A stretch of 64,000 nucleotides of DNA from VRUE01 sp963725085 (GTDB taxonomy: Bacteria; Actinomycetota; Thermoleophilia; Solirubrobacterales; 70-9), in assembly GCA_963725085.1 (NCBI GenBank), contig CAVRXM010000005.1, positions 434,001-498,000 on the forward strand, in the 5' to 3' direction. The notes beneath the pieces were generated by a model. That model made no database searches. It was not told the origin of the DNA and saw only the letters and a list, made by a program, of their open reading frames with translations. Below are positions 43,222-50,385 of this stretch, one piece after another; positions within the stretch are counted from its first letter, which is position 1, and each line of letters opens with the position of its first letter. A program made the position numbers and the translations under genes.

Positions 43222-43428
43222 ATGACCGATCTCGACCGTGCACCCCGACGTCCATGGACGCTCAGCGCGACGCAGTGTGCGTTCAGGCTGCAGACCGAGA
43301 CCCACCGGGACTTCAAGGCGCTCTGCGCTGCGAGCAACACTTCAAATGCTACCTCTGCCGAGTTGAGGCGGCTGATCGCAGATCGCCTCGCCGAGGCCTC
43401 CGGTGTTGACGGCAAGGTGAAGCAATGA
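43222..43428 (+). CDS. Small protein, possibly ribbon-helix-helix
   Basis: 68 residues: FRLQTETHRDFKALCAASNT then SAELRRLIADRLAEASG. One strand followed by two helices is the layout of RHH (Arc/CopG-like) DNA-binding proteins, but the match is only by pattern. Its stop overlaps the next ATG (ATGA), so it is coupled to the terminase small subunit gene. Confidence 0.45.
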   Translation: MTDLDRAPRRPWTLSATQCAFRLQTETHRDFKALCAASNTSNATSAELRRLIADRLAEASGVDGKVKQ

Positions 43429-43981
43429 GCGAGCGCCGGAGCAAGCACGCGAAGCCGACCGGCGGCGGCGGCGCGAGGAACCCGCGCTCGCTTTCGCAAC
43501 TTGATCCCCGCCGGGCCGGACGGCGCTGCGGCCAAGGTGCCCGGCGATCAGCGCCGGCTCGAGCATAGGCGCCCGCGCCCGGATGACCGAGCGCGAGCTG
43601 AGCCCGAAGGTCGCGGTCGTCTTCGCCGCCCTGGCCGAGGACGCGCCGGTCCGGGACGGCGAGCAACTGCCGAACGCCGACGCCGCCGTCGTCAAGCTGC
43701 TCGCCGAAGTGCTGGTCCGGATCGACCGGATCGCCGACTACCTCGACCGCAAGGGCTGGGGGAAGGACGAGGACGGCAACCCGCGCCCGGTCCTCGATTA
43801 CGAGCGCCGAAGCTGCGGCGGCCACGCCGCTCGAGTTGATGCGCGATACGCTGGGGCTGACGCCGAGCGTCACGCGCTGAAGCTGGGGCTTCGACCTGAT
43901 CCGCGCCACCGATGCCGCAGAGGATGCCCGCGCCGCCCGCGAGGCCCGCGAACGCCTCGACCGGCGACTTCGGGGCGCTAG
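43425..43981 (+). CDS. Phage terminase small subunit-like protein (P27-like), frameshifted
   Basis: The basic, Gly-rich start (MSERRSKHAKPTGGGGARNP) and LSQL-IPAG region precede helices RMTERELSPKVAVVFAALAE, LPNADAAVVKLLAEVLVRID and DYLDRKGWGKDEDGNPRPV. After further shifts it ends ELMRDTLGLTPSVTR and FDLIRATDAAEDARAAREA, RLDRRLRGAS. This order fits small terminase proteins that recognise packaging sites. The large subunit lies 134 bases downstream. Shifts at about 43500, 43560, 43810 and 43880. Confidence 0.55.
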
Positions 43982-44082
43982 CTGGAAATCCCGAAGACGG
44001 CGAACGCCAACACGATCAATCCCGCGCTGAGGATGAAGCTGCCGAGGACGAATCGCGTACTCGGCTTTCGGAGGAACGTCAC
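43978..44082 (-). CDS. Possible 34-residue membrane peptide
   Basis: On the minus strand GTG 44082, preceded by TAGGAG six bases earlier, encodes a basic start (TFLRKPSTRFVLG), then one hydrophobic segment (SFILSAGLIVLAFAVFGIS) and stop CTA-complement at 43978. Composition and ribosome-binding site are those of a real single-pass peptide. It is antisense to nothing essential: it fills the gap between terminase subunits. Confidence 0.4.
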   Translation of the reverse strand: MTFLRKPSTRFVLGSFILSAGLIVLAFAVFGISS

Positions 44083-44114
44083 GCTCCTAGAGTAGCTCCG
44101 AAGGGGCCGAGCGA

Positions 44115-45416
44115 GTGAACGCGCTCGACGTCCTCGCCCGCCTGCGGCTGCCTGACGGCCGGCTCTGGATCGACGCCGCCGTTCGATTTCCAGCTCGAGC
44201 CGACGCTCGCGCCGTCATCGACGACGACGGCCCGCCGTACCACTTCCTGACCCGCGCCCGGGGCGCCTCGAAGACGACCGACCTCGCCGGGATCGCGCTA
44301 TCGCTGCTGCTCGCCGCCGATCATCCGCGCCCGCTGCGACTGGCTCGCCGCCGACGCCGATCAGGCGCGGCTCGCCATCGACGCGATCGCCGGCTTCGCT
44401 GCGCGGCTCCGGCCTGGCGAGCGGCCGAGCGTGCAGACCCGCCGCGTCATCGCCCCGGCCACCGATGCGCGGCTCGACGATTCTGCCCGCCGACGCGCCC
44501 TCGGCCTGGGGGCTGAACCCGGACGCGGTCTTCGGCGACGAGCTGGCGAACTGGCACGACGGACCCTCGGCGCGGCGGCTCTGGGAGGCGCGTCCTCGGC
44601 GCGTCGCCAAGAGCGACGACGCCGAAGCTGATAGTCCTGACCACAGCCGGCTCGCCCGATCACTTCGCGCGCAAGATCCTCGACCACGCGAAGACGCTCG
44701 CCGCTCATGGCGCGTCCACGAGGTCGCCGGTCCGGCGCCCTGGGCCGACCCCGAGCGGCTCGCCGAGCAGCGCCAGCGACTGCCCGACGCGGTCTACCGC
44801 ACAGCTTTTCGAGAACGAATGGACGGCGGCGGCAGGATCGTTCCTCGACCCCGCCGTGATCGACGCCGCCTTCACGCTGGACGGCCCGAGCGTCGGCCCG
44901 CTCGAGCGCCGATCCGAGTGGCCTCGCGCTTCAGCTACGCCGCCGCGCTCGACCTCGGCTCGCGTCAGCGATCGGACCGCGTTCGCGATCGGCCACCGCG
45001 ACGGCGAGGCCGTCTGCCTCGACCGGCTGCGAAACCTGGCAGGGCAGCCGCGCCCGCCCGCTCGACTTCGCGGCGGTCGAGCACTTCATCGTCGCGGCGC
45101 ATCGGCGCTTCGGCTTCAGCCTGCGGCTCGATCCGTGGCAAGGACTCGACCTCGCGCAGCGGCTTCGCGCGAAGGCCGGGTCCAGGCCGAGGAGTTCGCC
45201 TTCACGCAGGGATCGAAGCAGCGGCTCGCGCAGACGCTTGCTGCACTCGCTCAACGCCGGCAACCTGCGCCTCTACGAGGCCGAGGGACTGCGCGAGGAG
45301 CTGCTCGCGCTGCGCTGCGCCAGTCGGCGAGCGGGCGCATGGTCCTTCGACCACTCCGCGGCGGTCACGACGACCGTGCCGTCGCGCTAAGCGCTGATGC
45401 TGGTCGGCGTTCTTGA
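44115..45416 (+). CDS. Phage terminase large subunit, heavily frameshifted
   Basis: GTG 44115. The ATPase domain is recognisable: HFLTRARGASKTTDLAGIAL (Walker A-like loop), RPGERPSVQTRRVIA, WGLNPDAVFGDELANWHDGP (Walker B DE), and LIVLTTAGSPDHFARKILDH (coupling motif). The nuclease domain reads LDLGS and SDRTAFAIGHRDGEAVCLDR (RNase H-like Asp), with FAFTQGSKQRLAQTL, LHSLNAGNLRLYEAEGLREE and a terminal GGHDDRAVAL (last metal Asp pair). At least six frame changes are needed, so it may be a decayed gene. About 430 residues. Confidence 0.65.
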
Positions 45417-45629
45417 GCGGCCGAACGTCTTCCCTATCGTCGCCCCCCGCTGCGGTTGAGGAACCTGTACCGCGCCCTCGGCGAGCCAGCCGGGGAAACC
45501 GCCGGGAACATTCTGACCGCCGATCTGCTGGAGCGGTCCTGGTGAATTTTCACGCCTTCCGGCCGACCCGCGTCGGATTCCCTATGCCGTCTCCGAGGAG
45601 GCGGTTCAAAAATAGCCAACGCGTGTGCA

Positions 45630-45650
45630 ATAATGCGCCTAGCGCATTAT
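45630..45650. repeat. Perfect palindrome at the composition boundary
   Basis: Arms ATAATGCGC and GCGCATTAT around CTA. It sits where the GC-rich terminase region gives way to low-GC sequence, and its last bases include the ATG of the next small gene. Confidence 0.5.
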
Positions 45651-45921
45651 GAAAACCAGCCGGCCGATTAAAATCCACCCAAAGCGGAATGCGAGCAAGT
45701 CAGCAAGGTGCCCGAAGGTAGGCAATGCAGAACTGAACGCGATGATAGAAAGGGCTTGGGGAGATGGTGGTGGTGCATCGCGGGGTGCAACGCGTCGTGT
45801 CAAATGCTACTTCCGCCAATGGGCACCCCTGCGGGGTGCCCGGGCGGAGCACGCCAAGGGAAAGGAACGAAATGTGCGAAACAATAGGGCGCAGCTTCGC
45901 AGATATGGGCTGGAAGTATAG
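45649..45921 (+). CDS. Small protein, HicA-like by pattern only
   Basis: Up to 90 residues: NAELNAMIERAWGDGGG, TRRVKCYFRQW, and the end ERNVRNNRAQLRRYGLEV. A short acidic helix, a strand and a basic R-N-x-R-A-x-L-R-R-x-G-L tail resemble HicA-like RNA-binding proteins, but the Gly-His core of HicA is not seen in this frame. A perfect 9-bp stem (GGGCACCCC / GGGGTGCCC, 45821-45841) lies inside it. Confidence 0.3.
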   Translation: MKTSRPIKIHPKRNASKSARCPKVGNAELNAMIERAWGDGGGASRGATRRVKCYFRQWAPLRGARAEHAKGKERNVRNNRAQLRRYGLEV

Positions 45922-46078
45922 TGGAGGGTAGCGGAAGTATAAGGCTGGCAAGTCAACCGCTGATCACGGAGTACGGCGCCGGCGCAAACTTGGTAAGCTT
46001 GACGAGGAAGCTTGCCCAAGGCGGAGATAGAGCTCCGCGTGGGCGCAGGCAACAAAATCGAAATCAAACTCGATCGCG

Positions 46079-46264
46079 GTGGAGAGGAAGTTGCAGGCCA
46101 CAGCGGAGCGAAGGGCGAAACGCGGCGCGGACACAGCATTAGAGGATTTTGAAGGCGGCATACTCGACCTCAGCGCGCGACAGGCAGAAGGATACGCAAG
46201 CGCAGCAGAAATGCTAAAATCGCGGGAATACCAGGGGAAGAAGTGTTTTTCGGTGCGGAAGTGA
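46079..46264 (+). CDS. Small helical protein, unknown
   Basis: 61 residues from GTG 46079: RKLQATAERRAKRGADTALE, FEGGILDLSARQAEGYASAA, EMLKSREYQGKK. Charged and helical. An overlapping frame upstream (NKIEIKLDRGGEE) may be its true N-terminus after a shift. No family recognised. Confidence 0.3.
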   Translation: MERKLQATAERRAKRGADTALEDFEGGILDLSARQAEGYASAAEMLKSREYQGKKCFSVRK

Positions 46265-46351
46265 CTCATACGAGCCGCTGTAGGAGGCGCGAGAAAGGCC
46301 TCCGGTAACGATTCGTCACATTGTCCCGGCTGACACGAGCGCAGGCTGGCT

Positions 46352-46450
46352 GTGCGATACAGGCTGAGCGACACTTCATTTGAGGCACGCAGAAGGTACG
46401 AACGTATTGTAAAATGCGCAGGCGCAAAGAAAAAAGGCATTGGGGCATGA
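46352..46450 (+). CDS. Tiny basic protein, unknown
   Basis: 32 residues from GTG 46352: YRLSDTSFEARRRYERIVKC then AGAKKKGIGA. Its TGA overlaps the ATG of the next frame (ATGA), typical of coupled genes. Confidence 0.3.
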   Translation: MRYRLSDTSFEARRRYERIVKCAGAKKKGIGA

Positions 46451-46521
46451 CAGAGAGCGGCCTAGCAGATATAAATAGAACCTCAAATCAATTTTTGGAG
46501 GATATTATGACTACACAGTAA
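46447..46521 (+). CDS. Tiny protein, unknown
   Basis: 24 residues from ATG 46447: MTESGLADINRTSNQFLED. It overlaps the preceding stop by four bases and contains near its end the ribosome-binding site (TTGGAGG) of the following frame. Confidence 0.25.
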   Translation: MTESGLADINRTSNQFLEDIMTTQ

Positions 46522-46606
46522 CTGTTATTACGCGAGACAAGATAGACAAGCTGGAGGAAGCGGATATGATGCAAACGAGCTTGAGCGCATGGGTAAGGAG
46601 TTATGA
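46507..46606 (+). CDS. Small acidic protein, probably two indels
   Basis: ATG 46507 sits 6 bases after GGAGG. With one missing base restored after the start and one near 46566, the frame reads DYTVTVITRDKIDKLEEAD and then DANELERMGKEL, stopping at TGA 46604-46606, which overlaps the next ATG. About 33 residues. Confidence 0.3.
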
Positions 46607-46843
46607 TGAGCGAGATGGCCCGACTGACTGCCCTCCCGGTGAGCAAGATAGTAGGCCTCGAGGGTAGATTCGGTAGTGACGCGGGACGACTACACGCTCG
46701 AGGGCGAGCAGCGCGGCAACAGCCTGATTTCGCGCGCGCACGTGAAGAAGATAACAGAGGGGCTCCGCAAGCACGCGGACAAGTTCCTGACAGGCGTGTT
46801 AATATTAGCGATAGAGACGGATGGCGTGGACCTCAAGCAGTAA
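46603..46843 (+). CDS. Small protein, one frameshift, unknown
   Basis: ATG 46603 overlaps the previous stop. SEMARLTALPVSKIVGLEGR is followed, after a shift near 46690, by DYTLEGEQRGNSLISRAHVK, KITEGLRKHADKFLTGVLIL and AIETDGVDLKQ, ending at TAA 46841-46843. About 79 residues, alpha/beta-like. Family not recognised. Confidence 0.35.
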
Positions 46844-47018
46844 ATGGATGTTGCGGGGAAATCAGGAGGAGTACCTCACGAAGTATTAAGTAAGCTAAGG
46901 CTAAGAGATTTTAATTCTAGATGCTCAGCATGGGAACACGGCTGTGCGGCTGCTTGAGACTAAGCGAAGCAGGCAAGGGGGCAGGTGATGTCGGAGCCTT
47001 AGCAGTTAGTAGATTCGA

Positions 47019-47219
47019 GTGCTGATGGTTCTTGAGGGTGACAGGGATGAGATCTCGCGCATGTTAGTGACAATGGCTAACAAGTACAGCCTGATAGCAG
47101 TTATGGATAGGGAGCAGTTCGCTAATAGGGTCGGGCTCGCGGTAGCGCAGAAGGCCAAGCTGCTTGCTGAGCGAAGACTGGCCTATAATACCTCGAATGC
47201 GACCAAGGAGACGATGTAA
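47019..47219 (+). CDS. Small helical protein followed by a strong hairpin
   Basis: 66 residues: MVLEGDRDEISRMLVTMANK, YSLIAVMDREQFANRVGLAV, AQKAKLLAERRLAYNTSNAT. TAA 47217 is directly followed by a perfect 10-bp stem (GGCCGCGGCG / CGCCGCGGCC, 47222-47249). The same frame stays open beyond the stop to about 47395 (ATILIGFSDRTPELSDSVSE). Confidence 0.4.
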   Translation: MLMVLEGDRDEISRMLVTMANKYSLIAVMDREQFANRVGLAVAQKAKLLAERRLAYNTSNATKETM

Positions 47220-47450
47220 GCGGCCGCGGCGATTCGCGGCGCCGCGGCCACGATATTAATAGGGTTCAGCGACAGGACGCCGGAGCTCAGTGACAGTGTC
47301 AGTGAGGTGTTCGATAAGGGTCTTGACACGGACAGCGACAAGGGCGTAGAGACTGCAGCAAACGAGAATGTTTCGCTCCCTCGACTAAGACTATGAGCGC
47401 ATAAGCGGCTTGTAGGACATGAAGAAGGGCGATAATAAGAACCGAGGACT

Positions 47451-47885
47451 TTGCGGCCAATTACGTCAAGATCTTTCCGCTGGTCTGCACATCTGCAGGC
47501 GGGCGTGATCTGTGCGGCTAGGACGTGCGGGGTCAACTCAAAGGTGATCAAGTTGCTCGCGTCCGAGATCACCTGGTTGAAGGAGAAGCAGATCAAGGAT
47601 CCGAACGACGCGAGCAGCGGCAGCCTCAAGCATACTGACTTTGAGGACACGCTCGTCATAGACGAGCGCACCGTTGACGAGCACGGCAACGTCACGGGCA
47701 TGGCAGACAAGGACAGCCGGCGGCACTAGGAGGAACTACGAGAAGGCCGTCTCAATCTGATAGATAGCCTTTTCGAGGTGGACGGGACGTTGTGCGAGAT
47801 GAAGTCCGATATCGTGAAGATTGTCATGGGGCTGAAGGCGAGCGGCAAGCGCGGGCGCGCGCCGAAGTCGAAGGAGCAGGACTAG
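47451..47885 (+). CDS. Hydrophilic protein interrupted by an in-frame TAG
   Basis: Frame: VNSKVIKLLASEITWLKEKQ, IKDPNDASSGSLKHTDFEDT, LVIDERTVDEHGNVTGMADK, then TAG 47727-47729, then ELREGRLNLIDSLFEVDGTL, CEMKSDIVKIVMGLKASGKR, and SKEQD before TAG 47883. The two halves are in the same frame and share composition, so the internal TAG may be an error, a readthrough site, or the boundary of two genes; no good start codon follows it. The true start may lie upstream in another frame (EDFAANYVKIFPL). Confidence 0.4.
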
Positions 47886-47893
47886 GACGACCA

Positions 47894-47929
47894 GTTGGGG
47901 TCTACGCGCTCGCGCGGGTAGACCTCAAC
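47894..47929. terminator. Stem-loop after the low-GC genes
   Basis: GTTGGGGTCTACGCG pairs with CGCGGGTAGACCTCAAC across CTCG, with one mismatch and one bulge. It follows the stop at 47883 by 8 bases. No T-run follows, so termination is not certain. Confidence 0.4.
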
Positions 47930-48060
47930 GCTATTGGGGGGCGGTAGGAGACTGATCGCGACCTCAGCAACCGCGTACGCTCGGTGTATATCGAAAAGCG
48001 CGCCGCCGGGACGCGGTGAACGTCGCCGACGGGGCTGAGTAAAGGAGACATGAGCTCTCA

Positions 48061-48256
48061 GTGGCTGAAAATGAACTTATTATCGACTTAGAGCGTGTAG
48101 CTAGGCACATGCGCGAAGCACGATGGGTTCGCCGAGGCGATCGGCGAAGCACTGGCTGATGATCAATGCCGCCAGGATGACTGCCTTTTCTGCGGCGCTA
48201 TGCTCGAGGATCTGGCTTCGCTCGGCGCTTGTGGTGCCCGGAGGCGAGGCCTAATG
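48061..48256 (+). CDS. Small protein coupled to the integrase gene, frameshifted
   Basis: GTG 48061: AENELIIDLERVARHMREA, then after a shift near 48125 FAEAIGEALADDQCRQDDCL, FCGAMLEDLASLGAC. It has a C-x-x-C pair. Another late shift would end it at TAA 48253, overlapping the integrase ATG. About 60 residues; possibly an excision or integration helper, by position only. Confidence 0.35.
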
Positions 48257-49555
48257 GCACTCGTCATCGGCAGCGTGACACTTCGCAAGCGTCAGAGCGG
48301 GCGGGTTTGGTACATGGGCTGGCGCTACCGGAGCGGTAAGGACGCCCGGCAACTGCTCGGGCCGGCATGGGAGAAACGCACCACGCCGCCGGACGGTCAC
48401 TACCGACGCAAGGAGGCCGAGGAAGCGCTCGAGGCGCTACTGACCGACCTCCGCCGGGGCACGATTCCCGACCCCGGCGAACGCAGCGGCAAGACCTTCG
48501 CCGACGCTGTGGCTGAGTGGCTTCGCTACGTACGAGCATCGAGAAGGCCCGCCGGCCCTCGACGGCTGCGCTACCGCAACGCGGCCCGATCCTCGCTGCT
48601 GCCCGAGTTCGGCGCCGAGACGCCGCTCGAGGCAGATCACGGCGGAGACGGATCGACGCCTACCGCGCGCCGCCTGCTGACCGAGGGCAAGGTGTCGCGG
48701 CGCACCGTGCAAAAGCTGATGGTGCTCACGCACGGCATCCTCAAGCGGGCGAAGGCGCTCGGCTGGATCTCAGCGAACCCGGCCGAGGAGGTCGAGAAGG
48801 TGAATCTGACCCGCGTCCGACGAGTTCAACGTCCTCGTCCGTCGAGCAGGTCGAGGCGGTCGCCCGCGAGGCCGAAGGCAATGTTCGGCGACGGCGATCA
48901 CTCGTCGCCGCCTACACCGGGCTGCGGACCGGCGAGCTGCGGGCGCTGCGCTGGCGCGATCATCGACTTCCTCGCCGCCACGGTTCACGTCCAGCGCAAC
49001 ATGCCCGCCGGGGGCGAAGAGGGGACGCCGAAGTCGGGCAAAGGGCGCTCGGTGCCGCTGATCGACGACGCCGCCAGGGCGCTTGACGGACTCTCTCGCC
49101 GCGAGGAGTTCACCGGCCCCGATGATCGGGTGTTCTGCCGCGCGGACGGCGCCATGCTCGGCGAGGACGCCCTCCGCGACGCGCTGTATGACGGCGATGG
49201 AGGCGGCGAAGGATCGACCGGCAAGGCGTTCCCGGCGCGGGATCGTTCCGCTTCCACGATCTGCGGCACACGTTCGGCACCCTCGGCCGTTCAGGTGTTC
49301 CCGCTGCACGACGTGCAGGCCTACATGGGGCACGCCAACATTCAGACGACGATGATCTACGCGCACCACGTCCCGAAGGTGCGACGCCGCGAAGCGGTTC
49401 GGCGAGGCGATCGAGCGGGCGAAGGCCGAGAACGAAACGCGGAGCGCAAACCAGGTGCCGTAGTGGCGGTCGAGGCTACGGTGCCCGAAATCGCAAAGAC
49501 GAACAAGAACATGATGCGAATTCGCGGTGGGCTCGCGGAACGCTTTGCGGCGTAG
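48254..49555 (+). CDS. Phage-type tyrosine integrase, frameshifted
   Basis: ATG 48254. N-terminal arm-binding region VTLRKRQSGRVWYMGWRYRS and DGHYRRKEAEEALEALLTDL, core-binding TFADAVAEWLRYV and VSRRTVQKLMVLTHGILKRA. The catalytic set is found across frames: Arg in AAYTGLRTGELRALRW, beta strand Lys region GTPKSGKGRSVPLIDDAARA, HxxR in FRFHDLRHTFGTL, His in YMGHANIQTTMIYAHH (Tyr nucleophile). Shifts near 48540, 48640, 48830, 48960 and 49245. It is host-like in GC, unlike the low-GC blocks on both sides, and is the presumed integrase for the tRNA att site. Confidence 0.75.
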   Translation: MALVIGSVTLRKRQSGRVWYMGWRYRSGKDARQLLGPAWEKRTTPPDGHYRRKEAEEALEALLTDLRRGTIPDPGERSGKTFADAVAEWLRYVRASRRPAGPRRLRYRNAARSSLLPEFGAETPLEADHGGDGSTPTARRLLTEGKVSRRTVQKLMVLTHGILKRAKALGWISANPAEEVEKVNLTRVRRVQRPRPSSRSRRSPARPKAMFGDGDHSSPPTPGCGPASCGRCAGAIIDFLAATVHVQRNMPAGGEEGTPKSGKGRSVPLIDDAARALDGLSRREEFTGPDDRVFCRADGAMLGEDALRDALYDGDGGGEGSTGKAFPARDRSASTICGTRSAPSAVQVFPLHDVQAYMGHANIQTTMIYAHHVPKVRRREAVRRGDRAGEGRERNAERKPGAVVAVEATVPEIAKTNKNMMRIRGGLAERFAA

Positions 49556-49579
49556 TGTTTGCGGGGAAAGGTTAGCGAT

Positions 49580-49669
49580 GTGTACGTGTACTACGGGGGG
49601 CTGCTGGGGAAATTGCAGAAGGTGAGCCTACGCCTGCGGCGATTGGATAGCAGGGTGGACGAGGAGTAG
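49580..49669 (+). CDS. Tiny protein, unknown
   Basis: 29 residues from GTG 49580 after GGGGAAAGG: YVYYGGLLGKLQKVSLRLRR then LDSRVDEE, stop TAG 49667. Amphipathic helix followed by an acidic tail. Confidence 0.3.
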   Translation: MYVYYGGLLGKLQKVSLRLRRLDSRVDEE

Positions 49670-49730
49670 GGTCTCAGAGATAGCAGAAGGAGGCGGAGCG
49701 CTGGAATAGTCGGCTCTATGAGCGGGATGG

Positions 49731-49997
49731 GTGGAAGGTAAGAGCATCTCGGTGCGACGAGTTGATGCAAAACACGACATTACGGTAAGCATCGGCGCGG
49801 ACTCTGAGTGCATAGTATGGATAGAGTGCGACGCGATAGGGAATATGACGGTGATTTCGCTCCTGTTCGCAGAAGACGCGGACGCGAAGCGCGAGGACGT
49901 GGGTTTCAATACGGTACTTCGGCAATGTAAATACAACGGAGAGAGGGTCTGGGTCGTGGTATATAGGAGGTTATACTGGACGCAGAGCGAAAGGTAA
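49731..49997 (+). CDS. Small alpha/beta protein, unknown
   Basis: 88 residues from GTG 49731: SISVRRVDAKHDITVSIGAD, SECIVWIECDAIGNMTVISL, LFAEDADAKREDVGFNTVLR, YNGERVWVVVYRRLYW. Strong ATA, AGG and GTA codon use, as in the 45.6-48 kb block. It is the longest uninterrupted frame of the low-GC material; family not recognised. A short coupled frame (KVILSLRDEELGIGKLKGEK) follows behind AGGAGG near 49965. Confidence 0.5.
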   Translation: MEGKSISVRRVDAKHDITVSIGADSECIVWIECDAIGNMTVISLLFAEDADAKREDVGFNTVLRQCKYNGERVWVVVYRRLYWTQSER

Positions 49998-50296
49998 TAC
50001 TCAGTCTACGCGACGAGGAGCTCGGAATAGGTAAACTCAAAGGCGAGAAGGTAGTTCGTAGCGCGGTGTAGAAGGCGGCTCTCTTCTGAACTTAGGTATG
50101 AGCTATCTCGGGTTTGTAATGGATATGGTAGATCGTAGGAAGCTCGCATAACTAAGAGGTATTGTTGCTTAGGTGAAAATGGTCTCGAAGTGTGTAAGCG
50201 AAAAGTGTGACGAAATGTGATGAGAAGTGTGTAACTAAGAAATATAAAATGAATCACCGAACAGCCGCAAAGGGCCGCAACATCCCGCCTATAGCA
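49998..50296. other. Right end of the element, mostly non-coding
   Basis: Low-GC sequence with only a 17-codon frame (MSYLGFVMDMVDRRKLA) near 50098 and the integrase-arm-like repeats at 50188-50231. No recognised gene. Confidence 0.45.
50188..50231 (+). promoter_or_regulatory. Four AAGTGTG-type repeats next to attR, possible integrase arm sites
   Basis: AAGTGTG at 50188, 50203 and 50225, and AAATGTG at 50213, all in the same direction, 66-109 bases from the att core at 50297. This is the usual position and spacing for arm-type sites bound by the N-terminal domain of tyrosine integrases. Confidence 0.45.
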
Positions 50297-50339
50297 ACTC
50301 ATAATCCGTCGGTCGCTGGTTCGAGTCCAGCCCGCCCCA
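50297..50339 (+). repeat. Attachment site attR of the large element
   Basis: Identical over 43 bases to the tRNA 3' end at 39942-39984 (ACTCATAATCC through GCCCGCCCCA). The flanks differ on both sides. No complete tRNA is formed here. Confidence 0.88.
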
Positions 50340-50385
50340 TCGCGGAAAGGCCATTCCGAGCCGGGCGGGTTGTGTGGATCGTGAG

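Larger units (their letters stand above)
45630..48055 (+). other. Low-GC block of tiny genes with foreign codon use
   Basis: About 2.4 kb rich in A and G on the + strand, with Arg AGG/AGA, Ile ATA, Leu CTA and Lys AAG codons rare in the rest of the window. Several short frames follow one another with small gaps or ATGA overlaps, and several strong hairpins occur (45821-45841, 47222-47249, 47894-47929). No protein family is recognised. Entries below give the individual frames. Confidence 0.6.
39985..50339 (+). mobile_element. Integrated genetic element with Prim-Pol, terminase and integrase (10.4 kb)
   Basis: It is bounded by the exact 43-bp tRNA repeat and carries, in order, a Prim-Pol replication module, an HTH/excisionase-like gene, terminase small and large subunits, a low-GC block of tiny genes and a tyrosine integrase near the right end. 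No capsid, portal, tail, lysis or conjugation gene is recognisable. This combination suggests a phage satellite (packaging-parasite) or a decayed prophage. Frameshifts are unusually dense here, through errors or decay. Confidence 0.8.

Noticed and set aside
45413..45652. 80-codon frame following the terminase gene as a portal protein
   Set aside because: Pieces such as LRNLYRALGEPAGETAGN in a second frame are protein-like, but too short and broken to support a portal assignment.
45630..50290. A different genetic code in the low-GC block
   Set aside because: TAA, TAG and TGA all occur at natural gene ends there, some overlapping the next start codon, and no single stop is consistently read through.
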